Shown here one piece after another: positions 41,268-50,267 of a DNA stretch of 64,000 nt. Source of the DNA: Thalassobacterium maritimum (lineage in GTDB: Bacteria; Verrucomicrobiota; Verrucomicrobiia; Opitutales; Coraliomargaritaceae); NCBI RefSeq assembly GCF_031127805.1, contig NZ_JARXHW010000029.1:1-64000 (forward strand), in the 5' to 3' direction. Numbering within the stretch: the stretch's first letter is position 1; every line of letters begins with the position of its first letter. The position numbers were made by a program, and so were the translations under genes. The notes beneath the pieces were generated by a model. The model was not told the DNA's origin. It searched no databases and saw only the letters and a program-made list of their open reading frames with translations.

Positions 41268-42316
41268 TAATGACACTAAAAACTCTTGATCAAAAACTAC
41301 AGCGAATTTCCCAAGGGATCGATACGCGTAATGACTTCATTATTGCGGATGCCAAAGACGCCGACATGGCATTTGGCGCCATGGCACCAGGTCCCAAACG
41401 GCTAGCTCAAAATAAAGATGGCGACAGCCAAAGCTGCAAGTGCTATAAAACACTCTCTCAATACCATGAGCAGATACGAGAGGTGATTAAGCAGCAAGTC
41501 GTCGACATCATGCTGCTCTCAGCATCCAACCTCGAGCGTCTTGGCATTGATGAAGGGCTTTTTAAAAACTCCCCGATCACTCCTGCCGCCAGAGCCAACG
41601 ATACCACTGACATCTGGGCCGTTCGCGGAGGAAGCTACGCCAATCACCCTTCACGCCACTTCCGCACTGCGACATTGGATCACATCAAATACGGAAAGAC
41701 GGAAACAGACTACAACAAGCCCTACACAGGTGCGGATCTCGGCCTTTATTCAGTCACCTTCACCAATAAACTGGATCAAGACTACGCCGCACTCGAAGCC
41801 TTCCACAAGTTTCGTCTCGAAGCTGAAGCCAAGAAGTTTCGCTACTTTTTGGAAGTGTTCAACCCCAACGTAGATCCAGGATTTGATCCTCAAAAAACAG
41901 GAGCCTTCCTCAACGATAGTATTATTCGCTGCCTAGCAGGTGTCACCAAGGTCGGTCGTCCAATTTTCCTAAAAATCCCTTACAATGGCCCCGGGCCACT
42001 GGAAGAGCTCGTCGCTTATGATAGCAATCTAGTCGTTGGTATTTTAGGCGGCAGTTCGGGAACAACTCTAGATGCCTTTCAACTCATTCATGACGCTCAA
42101 AAATACGGCGCAAAGGTAGCTCTCTTTGGTCGAAAGATCAATTTATCCGAACACCCCTTAGCTTTTATTCAATACATGCGGCGCATCACCGATGGCGAAA
42201 TCACCCCCATCGAAGCGGTCAAAGCCTACCACGGCGACCTCGCGAGGGTCAACATCAGCCCGTTACGAGAATTGAAAGACGACCTTATACTAACCGAAAA
42301 CAAACTCACCTATTAA
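41264..42316 (+). CDS. Class I aldolase-like TIM-barrel protein (LacD/DeoC-type fold)
   Basis: The ATG at 41264 overlaps the deoR stop (ATGA), giving 350 residues; longer starts lie inside deoR. Weak but ordered resemblance to tagatose-bisphosphate aldolase LacD: 'VDIMLLSASNLERLG', 'KFRYFLEVFNPNVDPG' (cf. FFLEI), 'GRPIFLKIPYNGPG' with a candidate Schiff-base lysine (~226), and 'VGILGGSSGTTLDAFQLI...YGAKVALFGRKIN' as phosphate-binding strands (cf. GVLCGRATW). The neighbouring PfkB kinase and aldehyde dehydrogenase support cleavage of a ketose phosphate to DHAP plus an aldehyde. I do not know a characterised close relative. Confidence 0.65.
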   Translation: MIMTLKTLDQKLQRISQGIDTRNDFIIADAKDADMAFGAMAPGPKRLAQNKDGDSQSCKCYKTLSQYHEQIREVIKQQVVDIMLLSASNLERLGIDEGLFKNSPITPAARANDTTDIWAVRGGSYANHPSRHFRTATLDHIKYGKTETDYNKPYTGADLGLYSVTFTNKLDQDYAALEAFHKFRLEAEAKKFRYFLEVFNPNVDPGFDPQKTGAFLNDSIIRCLAGVTKVGRPIFLKIPYNGPGPLEELVAYDSNLVVGILGGSSGTTLDAFQLIHDAQKYGAKVALFGRKINLSEHPLAFIQYMRRITDGEITPIEAVKAYHGDLARVNISPLRELKDDLILTENKLTY

Positions 42317-42326
42317 TACCCCAGAT

Positions 42327-43802
42327 ATGTCACTCATCCCTCCCCACTCCCTCGTCACCGAATTCCTCGCACAAGAGCAAATTGCCTCTTTTATTGGCGG
42401 CACATGGTATTCGAGTAAATCCACCATACCGGTCATCGACCCCACCAGCGGCGAGGTCGTAGCCTCCGTAGCCTCGGCCGAGGCATCCACCGTTGATCAA
42501 GCCATGCAGGCTGCCGACAAGGCATTCCCTGAATGGGCTGCGATGCCCGTATCTGAGCGAGCGGCTCTGCTCAAACGATTTGCAGACTTAATTCGAGAAA
42601 ACCTAGAAACTCTAGCTCAATTGGAGTCCATCGATGTGGGTAAACCCATCGAAAACTCACGTGGATTCGATATCCCCTTCGGCGCAGACTGTTTTGACTA
42701 CTTTGCCAATCTCAGCAATGAAGCAGAGTATACTGTTCCGCTAGAAGTCAACGACATCGATGCGCACGTTCAGCGTAAGCCTTACGGCGTATGCGGCTTC
42801 ATCTTCCCTTGGAACTTCCCTTTCACACTTTTCTGCTGGGGTACTGCACCCGCACTCGCAGCCGGTAATACTGTTGTCGTTAAAGCATCCGAAGTGACGC
42901 CACTAGCCACTCTCTATCTAGGTAATTTAATTAAAGAAGCCGGAATCCCGGATGGTGTCATTAATATCTATACTGGCGAGGGGCGTGCCTGCGGCCAACC
43001 TCTGGCAGAACACTCACTGCTCAAACACATGTCTTTTACCGGCTCACCTCAAATCGGTAAACTCATAGGTAAAATCTGCGGCGAGCATCTGGTCCCCTGC
43101 AAATTGGAGCTCGGTGGTAAAGGCGCCGCTCTCGTGACTCAGGATGCTGACTTGCAAGCGGCCGCCGAAGGGTTGGCAGGAGCCATCACCCTAAACACCG
43201 GCCAAGTCTGCTGCACTGCCACGCGCTGGTTTGTCCATTCCTCCGTGCTAGACACCTTCACACAACTCGTACGTGCAGAACTAGAAAAGACTGCCATTGG
43301 ATCATCAATGGACGAAAAAACTCAGATGGGACCACTCGTATCCGAAACACAATACGATCGAGTCAACGACTATTATAAAAAAGGCATCGCCGAAGGTGCC
43401 AAGGTAGTCGTCCCCTTGACAACTCCCACCACGACAAACAACGCAGGATATTTCATTAAGCCACACTTACTGACAGGCGATGAAGACAATATCTGCTACC
43501 GCGAAGAGATCTTTGGTCCCACCGCCTACATCGTGCCCTTTGAGGAAGAAGAGAATGCCATCGATCGCATCAACCGCTTAAGCTATGGACTCGCCAATAG
43601 CGTCTGGTCAAAGGACCTGGACCGAGCCACAGATCTCGCTGGAAAGCTCATCGCTGGAAATAGTTGGATCAATGCGCACAACGTATTCGCCTACGGACTC
43701 CCTTACGGAGGCGTCAACCTCAGCGGATTAGGCGGTGGCGTCAACTCCCCCGAAACCTTCTATAGCTATTTACGCAACCAAACGATTGCTCGTCCACTGT
43801 AG
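42327..43802 (+). CDS. NAD(P)-dependent aldehyde dehydrogenase
   Basis: The 491-residue protein is a classical non-acylating ALDH: 'GFIFPWNFPFTLFCWGTAPALAAGN' with the N-binding Asn (~155), 'KLELGGKGAALV' with the general-base Glu (~260), catalytic cysteine in 'NTGQVCCTATRW' (~295), 'EEIFGPTAYIVPF' and 'SYGLANSVWSKD'. It should oxidise the aldehyde released by the preceding aldolase-like enzyme to a carboxylate. No encapsulation helix is present, unlike the BMC enzyme at 22898. It begins 10 bases after the aldolase-like gene. Confidence 0.94.
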   Translation: MSLIPPHSLVTEFLAQEQIASFIGGTWYSSKSTIPVIDPTSGEVVASVASAEASTVDQAMQAADKAFPEWAAMPVSERAALLKRFADLIRENLETLAQLESIDVGKPIENSRGFDIPFGADCFDYFANLSNEAEYTVPLEVNDIDAHVQRKPYGVCGFIFPWNFPFTLFCWGTAPALAAGNTVVVKASEVTPLATLYLGNLIKEAGIPDGVINIYTGEGRACGQPLAEHSLLKHMSFTGSPQIGKLIGKICGEHLVPCKLELGGKGAALVTQDADLQAAAEGLAGAITLNTGQVCCTATRWFVHSSVLDTFTQLVRAELEKTAIGSSMDEKTQMGPLVSETQYDRVNDYYKKGIAEGAKVVVPLTTPTTTNNAGYFIKPHLLTGDEDNICYREEIFGPTAYIVPFEEEENAIDRINRLSYGLANSVWSKDLDRATDLAGKLIAGNSWINAHNVFAYGLPYGGVNLSGLGGGVNSPETFYSYLRNQTIARPL

Positions 43803-43878
43803 GACACTTCGGGCCTTTAATAGACAAACATGTAGTTCGTAGCGACTCAGCAAACTTCCATCCACAAGAACTCACTTC

Positions 43879-44994
43879 ATGAATTCACTCCAATCATTAG
43901 CGGACAAACTCGACGCGCAGCGTGATCAAATCGAGTCATTCCTAGTCGTCACTGGCTTCGACGGTTTTGTTGATGAAATGATTCAAGCGGTTGATCTACG
44001 CCATGACATCAATCGCTACCAAGCAGTCAAAACGATTGATCAATTTGGAAGTTTAATCAAAGCCGCAGCTGGGCACAGCAGCTTGCGGGAAATTGTAGTC
44101 ACCCAAACCGATCCAGGAGGTTGCGCCATCAACATGGGCGATGGGCTCGCCGCACTTGGTGTTCAAGTTGATACCTTTGCCACCGTGGGTGAACCAGTGC
44201 ATGCCGCATTTCAAGAATATGCAAGCAAGGCGACACTGCACAGCTGGGGGCGTGAGCCCGGCCGGACACTGGCCTTTGAATTCAATGATGGAAAACTCAT
44301 GTTTTCAGCCGTCAGCCCCCTATCGGAATTCACTCCTCAAGACATCCAACAGCGAATCCAAGATGGGGTGTTCCTCGCCAAGTGCGAGACCGCCGATTTG
44401 ATCGCCATCACAGATTGGACGCTCTTCCCGCACATGACTGCCTGCTGGAAAGCACTGCAAGATCATGTATTTTCAAAGCTCAGCCATCGTCCCAAGTTCT
44501 TCCTCGACCTCGTCGATCCTGTCAGTCGAAGTCCCGAAGATATCGCAGCGATGCTTAAAGCACTACCGGGCTTTTGCCAAACCGGTCACACCACGCTAGG
44601 CTTGAACCAGAACGAAGCCAACCTACTCTCCAAAGCAACAGGTGGCGAGGCCTTACCCAAACCAGACATCTCACGTGCTAAGGACCAGGCTCAAACACTC
44701 CTAAAAGCCCTTTGCGTCGACGAAGTGGTCATCCATGCCGTCGACTATGCAGTCAGCGCTTCCGCACAGGGAACTGCCGAAACGACAGGTCCCTATTGCG
44801 CGGATCCCGTCAAATTAACCGGTGCAGGCGACCGTTTCAATGCAGGCTATGCCCTCGGGATGCTACTCGAACTTCCACCGACACAGCAATTGCAACTCGC
44901 TGTTTTCACCTCGGGAATCTACGTGCGTCAGGGGACGAGTGCCACTCTCGAACAAGTGATTCAATTCATAAGATCAACCAACGACGAAGCATAG
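43879..44994 (+). CDS. PfkB-family carbohydrate kinase
   Basis: This 371-residue kinase has the N-terminal 'VVTGFDGFVDEMIQAV', 'DPGGCAINMGDGLAALGVQVDTFATVG' (substrate and hinge region) and the catalytic 'VKLTGAGDRFNAGYALGM' (~310-327). It is a paralogue of the kinase at 34800-35897, sharing the GxDGFVDE start. In this cassette it should phosphorylate a ketose so that the aldolase-like enzyme can split it. The sugar is not identifiable from sequence. Confidence 0.88.
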   Translation: MNSLQSLADKLDAQRDQIESFLVVTGFDGFVDEMIQAVDLRHDINRYQAVKTIDQFGSLIKAAAGHSSLREIVVTQTDPGGCAINMGDGLAALGVQVDTFATVGEPVHAAFQEYASKATLHSWGREPGRTLAFEFNDGKLMFSAVSPLSEFTPQDIQQRIQDGVFLAKCETADLIAITDWTLFPHMTACWKALQDHVFSKLSHRPKFFLDLVDPVSRSPEDIAAMLKALPGFCQTGHTTLGLNQNEANLLSKATGGEALPKPDISRAKDQAQTLLKALCVDEVVIHAVDYAVSASAQGTAETTGPYCADPVKLTGAGDRFNAGYALGMLLELPPTQQLQLAVFTSGIYVRQGTSATLEQVIQFIRSTNDEA

Positions 44995-45051
44995 TATTCT
45001 GATGATACCATTCACTCATAAAGATACACTCCAGCAAGAGACTAGATACAC

Positions 45052-47088
45052 ATGAACATGCACTACATAGACTGGCTGATTCCCATTGCGATGCTCGTGC
45101 TAATGATCGGGATCTGTCTATTCGCGCGCACTCTGAATAAAAGTGTGGCCGATTTCCTCGCAGCAAATCGCATGGGGGGCAGATACCTACTCGCTGTCGG
45201 TCAGGGCATGACAGGTCTCGGAGCGATCTCTATTGCTGCGAATTTCGAAAAGTATTATCAGACGGGTTTTTCCGCATACTGGTGGGCTAAAATGGTTGCT
45301 CCCATTGGACTAATCTTGGCTCTCACAGGCTTTGTTGTCTATCGTTATCGTGAAACGCGTGCTCTAACGATGGCTCAGTTTTTTGAGATGCGCTATAGTC
45401 ATAATTTTCGTATATTCTCTGGCATCCTAGCGTGGACCTCCGGGATACTGAATTATGGGATTTTCCCAGCGGTGAGCGCTCGTTTCCTCATTTATTTCAC
45501 GGGCCTCCCCGTAGAATTTGAATTTTTAGGCCACACATTCCCCACGCTAGCCTTAGTTATGCTAATTCTAATGAGTATAGCGCTGCTTATGGTCAGCGTC
45601 GGAGGCCAGATCTCCATTATGGTAACCGACATGCTACAGGGGCAGTTCGTCAACGTAGCGCTGTTGATCATCTTAGCGATCCTGTTTTGCCACATGTCAT
45701 GGGGCGATGTGATGGAAGGCTTGCGTCATTCTCCTCCAGGAGAATCTCGAATCAACCCCTTCAAGCAGGACAAAGTGGGTGATTTTAACATGTGGTTCTT
45801 CGTCATGATGGGCATCCTACAGGTCTATGGAACCCGCGCATGGCAAGGCTCCCAGGCCTACAACGCTGCTGCTCGAAATCCCCACGAAGCCAAAATGGCC
45901 AATATCCTAGGTGAATTTCGCGGCATGGTAACAACTTTAGTCATCCTGTTGATCCCAATCTTTATCTTTGCCTACCTACATTTGGATGAATTCTCCAGCG
46001 ATGCGGTAGTGGTGACTCAAAATTTAAGTCTGATTGAGGATACTCAAATACAAAAGCAAATGCGCGTGCCGATGGCACTCGGAGAAATTCTCCCGGTTGG
46101 GGTCATAGGTCTATTCACTGCAGTCATTATTATGGCCGCGGTTTCGACGGACAACACCTACCTCCACTCCTGGGGCAGCATCTTTATTCAAGATGTCTTC
46201 ATCCCACTTCGTAAAAATAAGAAGAAATTATCTCAAAAAGCTCATATGTGGCTCTTACGACTCTCCATCGTAGGCGTCGCAAGCTTTGGCTTTATTTGGA
46301 GTCTCATGTTCCCCTTAAACGAGTACATCTATATGTATTTCCAAATAACTGGAGCGATTTACCTAGGAGGTGCTGGAGCCGTCATCATCGGAGGCTTATA
46401 TTGGAAGCGAGGAACAGTGGGCGGCGCATGGGCCGCGATGATTACTGGATCCACCTTAGCGGTCAGTGGCATTGTTCTACGCAACATCATCTGGCCCAAA
46501 CAGCTACCGAACTGGAAACTCACTTATTCCGAATGGGGATGGCTACAATCTTTACCGGAAAAATTTCCATTGAATGGAATGCAGATGTCTTTCTTTGCTG
46601 CAGTGTTAGCGGTCTTGGCCTACGTATTTTTCTCACTAATATCCAAGACACCCCCAGCCAATATGGACAAACTTCTACATCGCGGGAAATATAGTGTAGA
46701 ACCAAAGTTCGAAGCTAGCGCGAAAGAGTTGGCATCCGTAAAGAATAACAGCAAAACGCATCTATTACTTAAACGATTAGGAATTAATGATGATTTCACC
46801 CGTGGTGACCGTATCATCTACTTTCTTAAAATCGCATGGGTCATGTTCTTCGTGATAAGTTTCATCATCGGCACTACAATCAATGTATTCTACCCAATCC
46901 CCGATAGTGCTTGGGAGAAATGGTGGGGGCTGATAGTCACAATGACGATCTGCGCGAGCCTGATTACCGTAGTTTGGTTCTTATGGGGCGGCTTCCGCGA
47001 TTTAATGGACTTAATTCGTAAGTTAGGTTCCCTAGATCGAAACCTTGATGACGATGGCAGTGTCTCCGAAGAAGAACACGTGCAATAA
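45052..47088 (+). CDS. Sodium:solute symporter (SSS family)
   Basis: The 678-residue polytopic protein is closely similar to the symporter at 3302-5335 over its full length: 'SVADFLAANRMGGRYLLAVGQG', 'YRYRETRALTMAQFFEMRYS', 'GILNYGIFPAVSARF', 'SWGSIFIQDVF' and the late 'FTRGDRIIYFLKIAW'. It has about 14 membrane segments. It should import the sugar handled by the deoR-aldolase-ALDH-kinase cassette, with which it is probably co-transcribed (57-base gap). Confidence 0.94.
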   Translation: MNMHYIDWLIPIAMLVLMIGICLFARTLNKSVADFLAANRMGGRYLLAVGQGMTGLGAISIAANFEKYYQTGFSAYWWAKMVAPIGLILALTGFVVYRYRETRALTMAQFFEMRYSHNFRIFSGILAWTSGILNYGIFPAVSARFLIYFTGLPVEFEFLGHTFPTLALVMLILMSIALLMVSVGGQISIMVTDMLQGQFVNVALLIILAILFCHMSWGDVMEGLRHSPPGESRINPFKQDKVGDFNMWFFVMMGILQVYGTRAWQGSQAYNAAARNPHEAKMANILGEFRGMVTTLVILLIPIFIFAYLHLDEFSSDAVVVTQNLSLIEDTQIQKQMRVPMALGEILPVGVIGLFTAVIIMAAVSTDNTYLHSWGSIFIQDVFIPLRKNKKKLSQKAHMWLLRLSIVGVASFGFIWSLMFPLNEYIYMYFQITGAIYLGGAGAVIIGGLYWKRGTVGGAWAAMITGSTLAVSGIVLRNIIWPKQLPNWKLTYSEWGWLQSLPEKFPLNGMQMSFFAAVLAVLAYVFFSLISKTPPANMDKLLHRGKYSVEPKFEASAKELASVKNNSKTHLLLKRLGINDDFTRGDRIIYFLKIAWVMFFVISFIIGTTINVFYPIPDSAWEKWWGLIVTMTICASLITVVWFLWGGFRDLMDLIRKLGSLDRNLDDDGSVSEEEHVQ

Positions 47089-47113
47089 TAAGTCCACTGA
47101 CACAAAGAAAAAC

Positions 47114-47818
47114 ATGAAGCCACTTTCCATTTATTCCCTATTCTTCCTAAATTACTTACTCATGTCATCCGCTCATTCCGCCAATCCTCACGCGTGCTGC
47201 ACAGGTCCTTCCAGTGTGACCACAGAGCCCCCTCAGCACGTATTGACATTTAAACAAGCCTGGCTTGAGCAAACTAGCGACAGTTTTCGACCAGCAATAG
47301 CAGAGCTCTACCCCAATAAAAGCGGATTAAAAGTCATTTTCACCCTAGAGGACGATGAAATTTTTAGCGAAGCAACTGGCTTTAACCAAGAGACTTGGAA
47401 GCTCGGCGATGTCGTCGAAATTTTCTTAGGTATCCCCGGAGAGTCCGACTACTGGGAACTACACATCACTCCCAATAACCAACGTCTACAGCTTGCTTGG
47501 AATCCACAAAGCTTTGAAGACTTCAGACAAGGAGCCATTCCACTGCAAGAATGCATGATAACAGATCCGGAATTCATTCAGAGCGAAGTTACCGTGAATA
47601 CAGAAAAGAAAATGTGGCAATGTTCCGTCTTCATTCCATGGACATCCATCAAGCTCGCCACGGGACAAGCCAGCTACGAACTTGAACTCGCATTTTGTCG
47701 CTATGATGTTAGCCGAAACCAAAAGGGCGCGACGCTTTCTTCAACCGCAGCACTCAGCAAAGCTAGCTATCATCGCAGGCATGAATGGGACACACTTCTA
47801 CTAGAAGTGTCCAAATGA
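47114..47818 (+). CDS. Secreted CBM9-like protein
   Basis: Starting at the ATG at 47114 gives a clear signal peptide (MKPLSIYSLFFLNYLLMSSAHSA) and 234 residues. An earlier frame start overlaps the symporter gene. The mature part resembles the CBM9-like beta-sandwich: 'GLKVIFTLEDDEIFS', 'LGDVVEIFLGIPGESDYWELHITP', 'MWQCSVFIPWTSI' and 'ELELAFCRYDV'. It is likely an exported glycan-binding protein paired with the symporter, as the CBM9-like lipoprotein at 6615 is paired with its symporter. It has no lipobox, unlike that one. Confidence 0.8.
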   Translation: MKPLSIYSLFFLNYLLMSSAHSANPHACCTGPSSVTTEPPQHVLTFKQAWLEQTSDSFRPAIAELYPNKSGLKVIFTLEDDEIFSEATGFNQETWKLGDVVEIFLGIPGESDYWELHITPNNQRLQLAWNPQSFEDFRQGAIPLQECMITDPEFIQSEVTVNTEKKMWQCSVFIPWTSIKLATGQASYELELAFCRYDVSRNQKGATLSSTAALSKASYHRRHEWDTLLLEVSK

Positions 47819-48023
47819 GAAATGACCAGCGGCCATAGTCGCCGAGCATTTCAGAGCTTATGCTGGGCACAAAGCCCCTAAGCCTTAAGATCCAGCCATA
47901 GTTCGCCCAAGCGAGCCTCACGCTTAAGACACATGCTGCAGGTGCTAGCCAGTGCCCCGCTCGCGTTGGCCCTGGAGCTCACGCAATGGATTAGATGTCC
48001 GGCACACTAAGCTGTCGTGCACA

Positions 48024-48048
48024 GATCTGAAACCACTACTTTCAGATC
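48024..48048. terminator. Hairpin between convergent CBM9-like and Gfo/Idh genes
   Basis: GATCTGAAA and TTTCAGATC form a perfect 9-bp stem with a 7-nt loop. It includes the Gfo/Idh stop codon at 48042-48044. No long T tract is present. The rest of the 223-base gap shows nothing recognisable. Confidence 0.6.
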
Positions 48049-49238
48049 GTATCAAACTCAATATGCGTGGGTTGACCAGTCCAAGCAAGATCCAGTGCAC
48101 TGAATAGCTGCTCAGTATCATAGGCTTCGTGCATGAGTGATTCCATCTGCGGTAAATAGGTGAGCGTATCATTCTCTCCGCGTGTTGTTTGCTCCAGAAA
48201 CGACTTCTCAATGGTCTGCACGGGAACCTTCTGAAACGCATTGACACACAGCGTATGAGCCGACGCAGCTTCGACGCCGCAGATATCATCTTGTGTCGAT
48301 GTATTGGAGCAACGATCTATGCAGATTCGCAACTTGTGCATACGCTCTCCATCGGGACTGCCGTAGGTCTTTTGACTACCATCTTCAAAGTGAGCGACGA
48401 TATCCTTGCCATGACTGAAATGGATTTCGGCGTTTTCAAAGATATATCGAAAAATAGGTCCATCCACAGTTTCCGTGGCATGGGTGGTATAAAAGTAAAT
48501 GTCAGCACCTATTTCCGTTTCAATCTTACAACAGGCGGTATCATAGTTTTCAATTTCATTGGCTCGATAGCACTCCGCAGTCATAGATAAAGGACTAGCC
48601 GAGAGATGCAATTCCTCCCCCAAAATGAAGAGCATATTATGCAAATAATGTGCCGTCGCATTATTGACTGGGCTATCATAGACGGGCCGCCCCTGCGCAT
48701 TGTGAATTTTTCCAGCCCAGTTATTTCGTTGATAATAAGCACTCGCTCGAGGCCATGCGACTCGAGTTAGTAGCTTTTCCGCCCGACCAAAGCAGCCCTT
48801 CAAGACATCAGCCTTCAACTCTTGTATCGCTGGACTAAATGTCCACTGATACCCAATTTCCAGAAATTTCCCAGATTCATCCCGTGCGCACTTCATCGCA
48901 GCGACTTCTTCAATAGTGGCTGCCATCGGCTTTTCACATAAAACATTAATTCCCGCCCGAAGTAAGGCACAGCTCTGTGACATATGAAATGATATAGGTG
49001 AAACGATCGCCGCTAGATCAACGCGGATCGGATCATTCAGAAATGCCTCAACCGACGCATACTGCCGCAAATTACGTTTCTTAAGTTCCGCCCAATCAGG
49101 AGCACTTTCAGGTGCTGGATCTACGATCCCGACCAACTTGAGAATTCCCTGTTTTTCGAATGACTGGATCGCCTCAATGTAATAGTGGCCGTAGCCTCCG
49201 ATTCCAATAAGTAGTAACTGGCAAGGTTCAGATTTCAT
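48042..49238 (-). CDS. Gfo/Idh/MocA-family oxidoreductase
   Basis: The 398-residue protein has a Rossmann start 'LLLIGIGGYGHYYIEAI' (~8-24) and the EKP motif in 'INVLCEKPMAATIEEVA' (~98-114), followed by a C-terminal domain with 'NNATAHYLHNMLFILG' (~190-205; N/H at catalytic-type positions). It probably oxidises or epimerises a sugar or cyclitol with NAD(P). It is the third member of the symporter/CBM9-like/Gfo-Idh set that parallels 3302-7481, though here it is convergent. It diverges from the acetylesterase gene. Confidence 0.9.
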   Translation of the reverse strand: MKSEPCQLLLIGIGGYGHYYIEAIQSFEKQGILKLVGIVDPAPESAPDWAELKKRNLRQYASVEAFLNDPIRVDLAAIVSPISFHMSQSCALLRAGINVLCEKPMAATIEEVAAMKCARDESGKFLEIGYQWTFSPAIQELKADVLKGCFGRAEKLLTRVAWPRASAYYQRNNWAGKIHNAQGRPVYDSPVNNATAHYLHNMLFILGEELHLSASPLSMTAECYRANEIENYDTACCKIETEIGADIYFYTTHATETVDGPIFRYIFENAEIHFSHGKDIVAHFEDGSQKTYGSPDGERMHKLRICIDRCSNTSTQDDICGVEAASAHTLCVNAFQKVPVQTIEKSFLEQTTRGENDTLTYLPQMESLMHEAYDTEQLFSALDLAWTGQPTHIEFDTI

Positions 49239-49283
49239 TATGATGAAACCACCAATTATATATGAAAATCACAACACTAAAAT

Positions 49284-49339
49284 CGCTCGACAAAATGATC
49301 ACTTCAATCACGATCAATCACGCAAAGCGTGTATTACAT
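49284..49339 (+). promoter_or_regulatory. Shared 37-bp element upstream of the acetylesterase (copy B)
   Basis: CGCTCGACA, AATGAT, TTCAATCAC and AATCA occur at 49284-49320 with the spacing of copy A at 40461-40497, and ATTACAT follows at 49333-49339. Between them CACGC-AAA-GCGTG (49319-49331) forms a small hairpin absent from copy A. Likely a common regulator or promoter site. Confidence 0.75.
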
Positions 49340-49363
49340 TTTCAATTATCATACTTAGCCGAA

Positions 49364-50242
49364 ATGAAAAATATCCATCGTTTTTTAATCTGCATCGCAG
49401 CACTAACACTAGCAAGTGTCGCATCGGCCAATCATTTAAAGACAGCAAATCACTTAAGCGCAACAGTCCTTCCAAACATGCAAGCAACTCCCGTGACCAC
49501 GGCCCTACCTACTGAAAAATCCATGTTAGAAACTTCAATGATGAATCAAACCGACAAGTCCCAAAACGCCTCATCAGAACGAGAACTTATCGTGCTTGTG
49601 GGAGATTCCACGGTAACGGGAAAAAGCGGAGACAAAGATCAGGCTGGTTGGGGATGGGCACTTCAGCAATGGACCACCGACGACATAGAAGTAATCAACA
49701 CCGCTGTGGGTGGTCGCAGTTCCCGCAGCTTTAGGTCGGAAGGCCGTTGGGACGACGCTCTCAAACTGACTCCCGACTGGATATTCATTCAATTTGGTCA
49801 CAATGATCAAAAAGGAAAAGGCCCAGAGCGTGAGAGTGCCCCCGAGACAGACTATCGAGATCACTTACGTCGATATATACAAGAAGCACGCGAACACGGC
49901 GCACAACCAATCCTAGTCACCCCCGTATGCCGACGCACCTACTCAGCTGATGGCACACTGCGAGACTCACTCGCCCCTTACGCCGAATCCGTGCGCATAG
50001 TTGCCCAAGAGATGCAAGTCCCTCACATAGACTTACATAATTACAGTTTAAATCAACTCGCACAGATCACTGATAAAGAAGCCATCCAGCGCTTTAGCCC
50101 AGAAGGAACGACAGACCGTACACACTTCTCACTCTCGGCGAGTCGGATCGTCGCACAATGGGTCTTGAATTTACTAGAAGTGGAAGTGCCGGAATTGGCA
50201 TCACACTTCATTCGGCCCAACGAAGTGTTGAATCAAGAATGA
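49364..50242 (+). CDS. Secreted SGNH/GDSL acetylesterase (rhamnogalacturonan acetylesterase-like)
   Basis: The ATG at 49364 gives 292 residues with a signal peptide (MKNIHRFLICIAALTLASVASA). The SGNH blocks are 'IVLVGDSTVTG' (nucleophile Ser), 'NTAVGGRSSRSF' (Gly), 'WIFIQFGHNDQKG' (Asn) and 'DRTHFSLSA' (Asp/His). This pattern matches CE12-type rhamnogalacturonan acetylesterases, which remove acetyl groups from pectic or other glycans outside the cytoplasm. An upstream in-frame ATG at 49262 is unlikely because it would cover copy B of the shared element. Confidence 0.88.
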   Translation: MKNIHRFLICIAALTLASVASANHLKTANHLSATVLPNMQATPVTTALPTEKSMLETSMMNQTDKSQNASSERELIVLVGDSTVTGKSGDKDQAGWGWALQQWTTDDIEVINTAVGGRSSRSFRSEGRWDDALKLTPDWIFIQFGHNDQKGKGPERESAPETDYRDHLRRYIQEAREHGAQPILVTPVCRRTYSADGTLRDSLAPYAESVRIVAQEMQVPHIDLHNYSLNQLAQITDKEAIQRFSPEGTTDRTHFSLSASRIVAQWVLNLLEVEVPELASHFIRPNEVLNQE

Positions 50243-50267
50243 AGATATCATTATTCAGCTAGAGCAA

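Noticed and set aside
41264..44994. myo-Inositol catabolic operon (PfkB as IolC, ALDH as IolA)
   Set aside because: No IolB, IolD, IolE or IolG-type genes accompany it, and the aldolase-like protein does not resemble IolJ or DUF2090 by eye.
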